Assembly (NCBI GenBank): GCA_023426505.1
Contig: JAFAAP010000141.1
Location: 1 to 44,941, forward strand
Length of the DNA: 44,941 nt
Reading direction: 5' to 3'
Origin: Pseudomonadota bacterium
GTDB taxonomy: Bacteria; Pseudomonadota; Alphaproteobacteria; Rhizobiales; Beijerinckiaceae
Shown here piece after piece: positions 36,021 to 43,059 of the stretch. Both the position numbers and the translations under genes were made by a program. The notes beneath the pieces are model-generated. The model was not told where the DNA came from. It saw only the letters and a program-made list of their open reading frames with translations, and ran no database searches. How positions within the stretch are numbered: position 1 is the first letter of the stretch; the number at the start of each line of letters is the position of its first letter.

Positions 36021-36364
36021 ATGCCCTCGATCGCCGTCTGGGCCTTTTTCGACCTGACCTCTTTCGCGATGAGCATTAGGTTGCGCACATAGATGAAGAT
36101 CGACAGGGCCTGACCCACGATGATCACGATGTCCCGCCGGGCGAACCCGTAGACCAGGGTCATCAGCCCGCCGGCGATCGACAGGAACCAGAACCCCACC
36201 GGCACCACGCTGCGCTCGGCCTTCTCGCTCGCGATCCACTGCACGAGGAATCGAGCCCCGAAGACGAGCTGGGCGACGACGCCGAAGGCGGCCCACAGGT
36301 CGAAGCGGGCCACGACGATGTCATAGAAATAGAGGCCGAGGTCATGCGACAGCCGCATCAGCAT
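36011..36364 (-). CDS. Lipid A biosynthesis N-terminal domain (LABN) membrane protein
   Basis: A 117-residue protein with three or four helices and the LABN (PF07578-type) pattern: F-G-A-R-F-L-V-Q-W-I-A-S-E near 35-47, V-V-P-V-G-F-W-F-L-S-I-A-G-G and N-L-M-L-I-A-K-E. LABN proteins accompany Und-P sugar synthases and ArnT-like transferases and may flip or handle lipid-linked sugars. The ATG at 36364 has AGGAGA 8 bases upstream and begins 16 bp past the GT2 stop, so they form an operon. Confidence 0.88.
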   Translation of the reverse strand: MLMRLSHDLGLYFYDIVVARFDLWAAFGVVAQLVFGARFLVQWIASEKAERSVVPVGFWFLSIAGGLMTLVYGFARRDIVIIVGQALSIFIYVRNLMLIAKEVRSKKAQTAIEGMEG

Positions 36365-36380
36365 CGGGCGGTCTCCTGGA

Positions 36381-37115
36381 TTACTTGATTTCCTGGGCGA
36401 CCGGCACACGGCGCCGGCGGCGGATCAGCCACCAGACGCCCGCGAGGTCAAGGATCCCGACCCATAGGCGGTCGAACAGGCCGTAGTTCGACCGCCCTGC
36501 GTGGCGGGGGCGATCGACCACGTCCACGTGGGCGATGGCATAGCCCTCCCGCTTGATCAGGGCCGGCATGAAACGGTGGAGTGCATCGAAGTAAGGCAGG
36601 CGGAGATAAACGTCGCGCCGGAAGGCCTTTAGGCCGCAGCCGGTATCCCGTGTCCCGTCCTTGAGGATCTTCCCCCGGACCCCGTTGGCGATCCGGGACT
36701 GCCACTTCTTGTAAGGGCCGTCCTTGCGGCCGACGCGCTGCCCTGCCGCAAGGGCTGTCGCCGGGTCGTCGAGCGCGGCCACAAGCTGCGGGATGAAGGC
36801 CGGGTCGTTCTGCCCATCGCCATCGAGCGTCACGACAATGGGAGCCCGCGCGGCATGAACCCCCGTACGGACCGCCGCGCTCTGGCCGCAGCTCGCCTCA
36901 TGCCTGACCAACCGGAGCCAGGGCCGCGTCGCGCGCGCGCGCAGCACCTCCCCGGCGGTCGCATCCGTCGAGCCGTCGTCCACATAAATCACCTCGAAGG
37001 GAGCAAGGGGCTCACAGGCCCGCTCGATCTCCTCGATCAGCGGAAGCACGTTCAGGTGCTCGTTCTTGACGGGGACGACCACACTGATGCGCGGCGTCGG
37101 GGACGTATCGTTCAT
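36381..37115 (-). CDS. GT2 family polyprenyl-phosphate glycosyltransferase
   Basis: This 244-residue DPM1/ArnC-like enzyme opens I-S-V-V-V-P-V-K-N-E, with Y-V-D-D-G-S-T-D near 45 and the metal/nucleotide motif L-D-G-D-G-Q-N-D-P near 96. It carries G-L-K-A-F-R-R-D-V and only one C-terminal hydrophobic helix ending in a basic R-R-R-R-R stretch. It probably charges undecaprenyl phosphate with a sugar donor for the ArnT-like transferase encoded just upstream. The sugar cannot be read from sequence. Confidence 0.88.
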   Translation of the reverse strand: MNDTSPTPRISVVVPVKNEHLNVLPLIEEIERACEPLAPFEVIYVDDGSTDATAGEVLRARATRPWLRLVRHEASCGQSAAVRTGVHAARAPIVVTLDGDGQNDPAFIPQLVAALDDPATALAAGQRVGRKDGPYKKWQSRIANGVRGKILKDGTRDTGCGLKAFRRDVYLRLPYFDALHRFMPALIKREGYAIAHVDVVDRPRHAGRSNYGLFDRLWVGILDLAGVWWLIRRRRRVPVAQEIK

Positions 37116-37157
37116 CTCTTCATGGCCTCAGGGCCACCTCTTCGGGACGGGCCGGCC

Positions 37158-38870
37158 TCAGAAGCCGGGCGCATAGGCTCCGATGTCGAGCCGACGCCCG
37201 CTGTTGATATTGAAACCGGTGACCCGGGTCGAGAGGGTCGGTTGCTGGCCGAGGCGGTCGTTTTCGCTCCGGAAGGCCTCTTCGAAGCGCTTTTCGACGA
37301 AGACAAGGCGGCAGCCGCCTTCCTTGAGGAAGGCAGACGCCTCCTCGCCTGTCTCGAGCATTTCCAAGCCCGTTCCGGTCAGGAACACCAGGCTCGGCTC
37401 GCGATAACCCAGGGTGGCGACCTTGGGATTCTCGCACGACAGGTTGCGGGCAACCTCCGCCAGGCGCGGCGACAGCTTCAGCGACCGAAGATCGAGCTGG
37501 GTGAAGCCGAACACCCCGATGGAGAGAAAGATCGCCGCAACGAAACCCGCCCAGAGGCTCGGCACGACCTTGGCGGTCACGAAGAGCCGCCAGCCGTAGA
37601 GCGCCACCAGCGACGAGGCAATCATGAACGGAAGGCCGCGATAGGGAAGCGCCCCGTCGAACGTCCAGGCCACGGCCGAGAGGCCGACCGTCAGTCCGAC
37701 GGGGATGAACGGGATCAGAACCGTGGCGAGTTTCGCGGCCGGACGGTGAGGTCCTACGAAGTGACGGAAGATCGCCATGATGGTGATGATCGCGACCGCG
37801 GGCAGCAGCGGCATGGTGTAGTGCGGCAGCTTGGTCGGTACGAGCTCGAACACGAGCCAGGATGGAACGATCCAAGCGAGAGCGAAGGCGATCGGCTCCT
37901 CCCGGCGATGGATCCAGGCGAACGGCACCGCGATGGCGGCGAAGATCGCCCCGGGCCAGAAGGTGGCGAAGAACGAGAGCAGATAGAAGCCGGGCGGCGC
38001 CCAGTGGTACGTCTGCGCCGTCCCTACCTTGCCGAGCATGTCGTGCCCGACCGAGGCCGAATAGAAGGCGCCGCCGCTCTTGATGGCGATGGCGACGAAC
38101 CAGGGCAGCACGATGACCAGGGTCGCGACGAGCCCGATCTTCGGCTTGAGGGTGAGAAGCCACCGGGCCGAGCGTTCCCGATATGATAGAACCGCGGCGG
38201 TCAGGCCCGCGAACATCAGGACCAGAGGCCCCTTGATCAGGATCCCTGCGGCGAATCCGAGCCAGAAGATCCCGAGGGTGCGCCGAGGAAGGACCCCTGC
38301 CCCGCGGCTGAGATAGGCCCGCGCCAGGCCGCCCATGACCGCGATCGCGCAGGCGGTGAGCGCCGCATCGGTTTTGGCGAGCCGCGCTTCCACCATGAGA
38401 ATGACCGAGGTCGCCATGAGGGCTGCCACCAGGAAGGCGCCTCTCCGCCCGAGGAACGCGAGGGAGGCCCAATAGGTCAGCAGGACGGTCGCCAAAGCTC
38501 CCAGGAGGGACGGGATGCGGTAAAGGGCGATCGTCGTCCGCGCCTCCGGGACCCCGAGGGCTTGGCCGACGGCGACCGCCGCGCTCTGCATCCAGTAGAT
38601 GCCGACGGGTTTCTTGTGCCGGGCCTCGTCTTGGAAACGGATATCGACGAGGTCTCCGGTCTCCAGCATCTGCTTCGAGGCCTGGGCATAGCGCGGCTCG
38701 TCCCGGTCCATGGGCTGGAGCGACGTGAAGCCTGGCAGGAAGCATGCCAGCGAGAGCAGGACCAGCACGAGGCAGAGGCGGAAATGGCTCCGCTCGACGA
38801 TATTCGTCAGCTGCGCCGCGGAAAAGTGGCGCAGCGACAACCTCTGCTGGGGAACGAAACCGTCCATCAA
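37158..38870 (-). CDS. ArnT-like lipid A/envelope glycosyltransferase (GT39 / GT83 type)
   Basis: A 570-residue polytopic GT-C transferase. The first periplasmic loop carries the catalytic D-R-D-E-P-R-Y-A-Q-A-S-K-Q-M, followed by the R-F-Q-D-E-A-R-H-K-K-P-V-G-I-Y-W-M-Q segment typical of ArnT/PMT-like enzymes. About twelve helices precede a soluble periplasmic C-terminal part (about 455-570). It would move a sugar from a polyprenyl-phosphate carrier to lipid A or another envelope acceptor. The GT2 and LABN genes directly downstream (42 and 16 bp gaps) complete the pathway. Confidence 0.9.
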   Translation of the reverse strand: MMDGFVPQQRLSLRHFSAAQLTNIVERSHFRLCLVLVLLSLACFLPGFTSLQPMDRDEPRYAQASKQMLETGDLVDIRFQDEARHKKPVGIYWMQSAAVAVGQALGVPEARTTIALYRIPSLLGALATVLLTYWASLAFLGRRGAFLVAALMATSVILMVEARLAKTDAALTACAIAVMGGLARAYLSRGAGVLPRRTLGIFWLGFAAGILIKGPLVLMFAGLTAAVLSYRERSARWLLTLKPKIGLVATLVIVLPWFVAIAIKSGGAFYSASVGHDMLGKVGTAQTYHWAPPGFYLLSFFATFWPGAIFAAIAVPFAWIHRREEPIAFALAWIVPSWLVFELVPTKLPHYTMPLLPAVAIITIMAIFRHFVGPHRPAAKLATVLIPFIPVGLTVGLSAVAWTFDGALPYRGLPFMIASSLVALYGWRLFVTAKVVPSLWAGFVAAIFLSIGVFGFTQLDLRSLKLSPRLAEVARNLSCENPKVATLGYREPSLVFLTGTGLEMLETGEEASAFLKEGGCRLVFVEKRFEEAFRSENDRLGQQPTLSTRVTGFNINSGRRLDIGAYAPGF

Positions 38871-39048
38871 AAGCTCCGGAGGCTGGAAATGCTCTTATAT
38901 CAAAAGAGTTTCCAGCGGGTGAAATCGCCCTGAAGGGCGCTCATGTCCTCCAAACCCACCCCGAAGTCAAATGGACGGAAGGTAGCGCTGAAGGCTCCGA
39001 AGGGCCCGACATGTCCAAGAACCGCGGAACCCGAAGCCAGGTCGGCCT

Positions 39049-39264
39049 TCAGGCGTTCATGACCAGAAGAATGCGGCCGGTCTCGTCGGTGATGATGGCA
39101 GCCGCCTGCCGATGCTCCTGTGCCGTGAGCAGCACATCGCCCCAGGATTCCTTGACCGGGACGGCCTCCGGCCCGACCGTCTCACCCAGGCCCGGAAGCT
39201 CGAAGCCGGTGTGGTCCCAGATCACATGGCCCTGATGGCAGAAATGAAGATGGTACCGCGGCAT
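39049..39264 (-). CDS. DUF6894 family small protein
   Basis: A 71-residue protein opening M-P-R-Y-H-L-H-F-C, with D-H-T-G-F-E-L-P-G-L near 17 and the C-terminal strand I-T-D-E-T-G-R-I-L-L-V. This is the pattern of the small DUF6894 proteins, multicopy in Methylobacteriaceae and Bradyrhizobium-type genomes, of unknown function. GGGGA lies just before the ATG. It ends 115 bp downstream of nothing coding and precedes the DQD-repeat gene on the same strand by 31 bp in map order (it is transcribed after it). Confidence 0.8.
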   Translation of the reverse strand: MPRYHLHFCHQGHVIWDHTGFELPGLGETVGPEAVPVKESWGDVLLTAQEHRQAAAIITDETGRILLVMNA

Positions 39265-39295
39265 GTCCCCAACCCCGGCCCATCAGGAGGTGAGA

Positions 39296-40408
39296 TCAAA
39301 CCAACGCGAAGTCGATCTTGACGAAGGTCTCCTGGTCGACATGGGCGACCTGATTGGCTTCGAGATCAACCTCAAGCTCACCGGCATGGTTCGTAATCTG
39401 GAGGTTGGCCTCCTCGTCAGCATCTGCATCCTGAAGGACGGAGACATCGACCTTCACGTCGTATCGCTCCTCAAGCTCGTCCTCCACGTCCACATCGACG
39501 TCCACGTCCTGGTCCATCTCCAGGTCCTGGATGATCACGAGATCGTTGTCCCCGAAACCGTCATACATGTTGAACAGGACACTGGTGTCCTGGTCGACCT
39601 CGATCACGTCACGGAGATACAGGTCCACGTACAGAACGCCATCCTCGTCGAAGATCTTCAGGTCGACGTCGGTCTGCTGGCTGATATACATCTTCTGGTC
39701 GATGGTGATGGCGAAATGCCCGCTCCCATCGATGTTGACGTCGACGTCGGCATCCTGATCCATCTGGATCTTCTGGTCGATGTGAAACCGAGACACGACC
39801 GAGCCCATATATCCCTGGACGACGATGGTCGCGTCCTGATCCACATCTGCGATCTGGGTCACGTCGATATCGTGCTCTCCGTCGCCTTTGTCGCCGGGCT
39901 CGGAGAGCCCATCGGCCGGGATCGGCTGTGCGCCCCCTTGCTCAATCCCGGAATCCGCCACGGGCGGAGCCATGCCGGACTGGGCAGGCTGATCGGCTTC
40001 GGAGTTCGACGCAGAGGGAGCATCGTGTGCAGGCTGGCTGTGGATCCCACCGTGCCCCGTCGAGGCCGCCCCATACTTCATGAAGGTCTGTTCGAAGAGA
40101 CCTGGCTCCACGGCGGGGGACGGCGCCTGAATGTCAGGACCCGATACATCGGAGTGCATCTGGCTGATCCAGGAACTCGACGAGAGCGGGCTCGATGTCT
40201 GTATCGGGGTGGTCGTCGTTTCATGCTCCGGCAGAACGGGAAGTCGCACGGGCTCATCCGCGATCCGCTCGGTCCGGTCATCACCTTGAGGGATTTCGGA
40301 GGTTAGCACGGACCGCCCCGGATCGTCCTCCATACCGAGTCCGACCTCGTCTGGATCGTCCAAGAGGAGCGGGGCGAGATTGCGGATACCCTTATCGTAG
40401 GGAATCAT
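39296..40408 (-). CDS. Acidic DQD-repeat protein, candidate type I secretion substrate
   Basis: This 370-residue protein belongs to no family I can name. No signal peptide. Residues 1-180 are low-complexity, Pro/Ser/Gln-rich and probably disordered. Residues 183-370 contain seven units of about 27 residues centred on a conserved Gln (near 191, 218, 244, 273, 300, 326, 359), consensus hydrophobic-x-[VM]-D-Q-[DE]-[TA]-x-V with alternating Asp and Val, suggesting stacked beta-strands and possible Ca2+ binding. It is strongly acidic and nearly Cys-free. GGGAGG four bases before the ATG at 40408 decides the start. The neighbouring HlyD/ABC exporter and LuxR-like regulator make secretion plausible. 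The long plus-strand frame over it is a shadow. Confidence 0.82.
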   Translation of the reverse strand: MIPYDKGIRNLAPLLLDDPDEVGLGMEDDPGRSVLTSEIPQGDDRTERIADEPVRLPVLPEHETTTTPIQTSSPLSSSSWISQMHSDVSGPDIQAPSPAVEPGLFEQTFMKYGAASTGHGGIHSQPAHDAPSASNSEADQPAQSGMAPPVADSGIEQGGAQPIPADGLSEPGDKGDGEHDIDVTQIADVDQDATIVVQGYMGSVVSRFHIDQKIQMDQDADVDVNIDGSGHFAITIDQKMYISQQTDVDLKIFDEDGVLYVDLYLRDVIEVDQDTSVLFNMYDGFGDNDLVIIQDLEMDQDVDVDVDVEDELEERYDVKVDVSVLQDADADEEANLQITNHAGELEVDLEANQVAHVDQETFVKIDFALV

Positions 40409-40896
40409 GACGCCTCCCGGAAACTGCGCGCACCCTGCACACATCCGCCATGATGACGGAGGGCCATTCCTGCGCCAGACATCATTTCTGGGGGCGTATC
40501 ACCCACTCGGGTTCGAAGAGTAGATAATCCGGCATCAAAAGGCTGAAGCGACGCCTGAAAGAACCGAAATGAAGTATATTCCTTCACTTGCTAGGATTTA
40601 TAATGATAATTTTCTCAATAGATGACAATCGTAAGCTACATTACGCCATGTATAGGAAAAAATATTACTAAGGCGCCTCAATAAAGGCTTAATGCTTTAT
40701 AAAGGTTACTGCAAAAGGGTAATATCCGAATCATCCCAAGTGTGGTGTCATATCCGGCCAATAGGTTTGTAGTCACTCCTATGCGACCCTCTTTCGGGAG
40801 ACATACCGATTGAGGGTCGTTGCAGCCGTATGGTCCGATAACCCGTGAGAGAGGGCTCTTTGGAGGCATCTCGATCGAGCAAGGCAGAGAAATGGC
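40409..40896. other. A+T-rich intergenic region between the DQD-repeat gene and the LuxR-like gene
   Basis: 488 bp without a gene. About 40570-40720 is clearly richer in A+T than the rest of the window (for example AGGAAAAAATATTACTAAGG near 40655-40675), suggesting strong promoters and a possible target for a MucR/H-NS-type silencer. An inverted repeat occurs at 40784-40819. Confidence 0.6.
40784..40819. promoter_or_regulatory. Inverted repeat upstream of the LuxR-like gene
   Basis: CGACCCTC (40784-40791) and GAGGGTCG (40812-40819) form a perfect 8-bp inverted repeat with a 20-bp spacer, about 78 bp before the regulator start. It could be an operator, possibly autoregulatory, or an mRNA hairpin. 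Confidence 0.45.
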
Positions 40897-41688
40897 ATGC
40901 CAATGTCAACTCCGACGGCCGACCATCCTCACGACGAATTCGGAAAAGACGTCATCATCCTGATCGATGATGAGACCCTGATCCAGGATTGCATGGCCGA
41001 GGCACTGCGTGGAGCCTTTCCCCATGCGCTCGTGGTCGGCATGCCGACCATCGACAAGCTACCGCGCACCAACGGCTCGGGCGTCGCCCTGGTCGTGCTG
41101 AAGGCGAGGACGCATCACTCCGAGCGCGAGGCGCTTGTCTCCGACATCAGGACAGTTGCGCGCCACTTTCCCAAAGTGCCGATCGTGGCCATCACCACCT
41201 GGGACGATGCCGTCAGCGTCGGGATGGTCGTCGCGGCCGGTGCGCAGGGCGTGATCCCCGTGACGGCGTCTCTCAAGATCGCAGTGGCGGCCCTGCAGCT
41301 CGTGCTGGCGGGCGGAACCTATTATCCCCAGCCCGTGCTCGACAACGGAAAGCTCAACCCCTCCACTCGCGAACCGGAGCCGGCTCCCTTCCATCCACCC
41401 TTGGAGCGCAGGCCCAGCGAACTGCCGAATGCAATCGCCTCGTTCCGGACAACCAACGGTCAAGGCGCCTCCGAGCACATGATGGTGGCCTTCACGGCTC
41501 GTGAAGCCGATGTTCTGGCGGCCCTGCAGCGGGGACGGTCCAACAAGTGGATCGCTCATCATCTCAACCTGTCGGAAAACACCGTGAAGGTTCACATTCG
41601 GCACATCATGCGAAAGCTCAGGGCCACCAACCGGACGGAGGCGGTTGTCCTCTCGCAGCAATGGCTGTCGGAGCCGCAGGAGCGATAG
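40897..41688 (+). CDS. LuxR-type regulator with degenerate (pseudo-)receiver domain
   Basis: A 263-residue protein. Residues 18-140 have receiver-like layout (V-I-I-L-I-D-D-E-T-L-I-Q-D), keeping the first acidic pair D24/D25 and T100/T101. However, the strand that should end in the phospho-acceptor reads A-L-V-V-L-K-A (K69 region) with no Asp, and the conserved Lys near 122 is Val. After a Pro-rich linker comes a GerE/LuxR helix-turn-helix (about 197-255: F-T-A-R-E-A-D-V-L...S-E-N-T-V-K-V-H-I-R). It therefore probably responds to something other than phosphorylation. It is divergent from the DQD-repeat gene and converges on the exporter operon. Confidence 0.88.
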   Translation: MPMSTPTADHPHDEFGKDVIILIDDETLIQDCMAEALRGAFPHALVVGMPTIDKLPRTNGSGVALVVLKARTHHSEREALVSDIRTVARHFPKVPIVAITTWDDAVSVGMVVAAGAQGVIPVTASLKIAVAALQLVLAGGTYYPQPVLDNGKLNPSTREPEPAPFHPPLERRPSELPNAIASFRTTNGQGASEHMMVAFTAREADVLAALQRGRSNKWIAHHLNLSENTVKVHIRHIMRKLRATNRTEAVVLSQQWLSEPQER

Positions 41689-41712
41689 CGACAGCATGAC
41701 TGCTCCGGTCGG

Positions 41713-43059
41713 CTAGTTCTCACGGAATGCGCGGTTGAAGCTGTCGAGAACGGGCCGCATCACATAATGCGCCACGGTAAACTTCCCGGTCTTGATGAGG
41801 ATCTCGACAGGCATGCCGGGCAGGATCTCGACCTCCGGCAGCTGGCGCAGGGCCGCTTCGTCGAGCTGGATGCGGGCGACGTAGTAGACCTGCTCCGTCT
41901 GCTTGTCGACTTGCCGGTCGGCCGATACGTAGGTCAGGACGCCTTCCACCGGCGGAACCCGCCGCTGCTTGTAGGCTAGAAGCCGGACCAGCGCCGAAAG
42001 GCCGGGCCTGACGAGATCGATGTCGTCGGGCTTCACCTGCGCGCGGACGATGAGCCTGTCCTGTCGGGGCACGAGATCCATGAGCGGTTCGCCGGCGGCA
42101 ACGACGCCGCCCGGGGTATGGATGCGCAGTTCCGTGACCGTCCCGGCTTCCGGCGCACGGATCTCCGTGCGTGCGAGAACGTCCGTGGCCGCCTGGATCC
42201 GCTCCAGGAGCTGGAAGATCTGGCTCTGCGTATCCCGCAGCGATTGCGCGACTTCGGAATGAAGGTCGCTTTCGAGCTTGAGGACCTGAGCCTCCGCCTC
42301 CCCGACCGCCTGCTCCGCCCGGGCGATTTGCGCCAGGGTATCGCCGCGCCGTCCATCGATCTCCGCCTGCTCCCGCTCGAGCTGAAGCAGTCTTGGCTTG
42401 GTCTGCAGGCCCTTCGCCACAAGGGGCTGGATCGACGAGAGCTCCTCCTTGATGATCGCCGCGCGCTTTCCTGCGGCATCCACCTGGAACCGCAGACCCT
42501 CGATCTCCCGTTCGGTCTGCGCCTTGCGCTGGCGGATAACGTCGATGCGGGCTTCCTGGAGCCGCCGGCGCGTGTCGAAGATCTTGGTCTGGCCGCCCAG
42601 CACTTCGGCGACGGCCGGACTGGTCCCGGCGGCATCGATCAGAGCCTGCGGATAATGAATGGCGGCCTGCCCGTCCCGCTCGGCCAGAAGCCTCGCCTCG
42701 CGGGCCTGAGCATCCCACAGCTGCCCCTGGAGAACCTGCAAGGCCGCCCGCGGTCTCGTGTCGTCCAGGCGAACGAGCGGCTGGCCCGCTTCCACGAGAT
42801 CACCATCCTTCACCAGGATGCGCCCGACGATCCCACCTTCCAGGTGCTGGATGGTCTTCCGGCTCGACTCCGCCTCGATGGCGCCACCCGCGATGGCAGC
42901 ACTCTCCAGAGGCGCCTGCGTCGCCCACACACTGAACCCGACCACGAAGGTTGCGATCAGCGCGACGGCTCCCAGGACCAGAAGCCGCATGCGATGGAAC
43001 GGCGATGCGGGAGGCGGCGGCAGGACGGCGGCCAGATCGAGAACGGAGTTCGTCTTCAT
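41713..43059 (-). CDS. Type I secretion membrane fusion protein (HlyD family)
   Basis: A 448-residue periplasmic adaptor. One transmembrane helix (about 24-46) follows a short cytoplasmic tail. A lipoyl-like half (H-L-E-G-G-I-V-G-R-I-L-V-K-D-G-D near 72-87), two long coiled-coil helices (about 105-300), the second lipoyl half (I-R-A-P-E-A-G-T-V) and the conserved C-terminal P-G-M-P-V-E-I-L-I-K-T-G of PrtE/PrsE-type adaptors follow. It bridges the ABC exporter to a TolC-like channel. The start overlaps the exporter stop by 4 bp. Confidence 0.94.
   Translation of the reverse strand: MKTNSVLDLAAVLPPPPASPFHRMRLLVLGAVALIATFVVGFSVWATQAPLESAAIAGGAIEAESSRKTIQHLEGGIVGRILVKDGDLVEAGQPLVRLDDTRPRAALQVLQGQLWDAQAREARLLAERDGQAAIHYPQALIDAAGTSPAVAEVLGGQTKIFDTRRRLQEARIDVIRQRKAQTEREIEGLRFQVDAAGKRAAIIKEELSSIQPLVAKGLQTKPRLLQLEREQAEIDGRRGDTLAQIARAEQAVGEAEAQVLKLESDLHSEVAQSLRDTQSQIFQLLERIQAATDVLARTEIRAPEAGTVTELRIHTPGGVVAAGEPLMDLVPRQDRLIVRAQVKPDDIDLVRPGLSALVRLLAYKQRRVPPVEGVLTYVSADRQVDKQTEQVYYVARIQLDEAALRQLPEVEILPGMPVEILIKTGKFTVAHYVMRPVLDSFNRAFREN

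Noticed and set aside
39263..40306. 347-codon plus-strand frame over the DQD-repeat gene
   Set aside because: Its His/Val/Leu/Asp repeats are the complement of the Asp/Val repeats; only the minus strand has a good ribosome site and start.
40789..40797. CTCTTTCGG shared between the LuxR-like upstream region and the 1057-1104 repeats, suggesting a common regulator
   Set aside because: The same 9-mer also occurs in the mccA-mntH gap near 18382 and inside tolC near 24562, so it is not specific.
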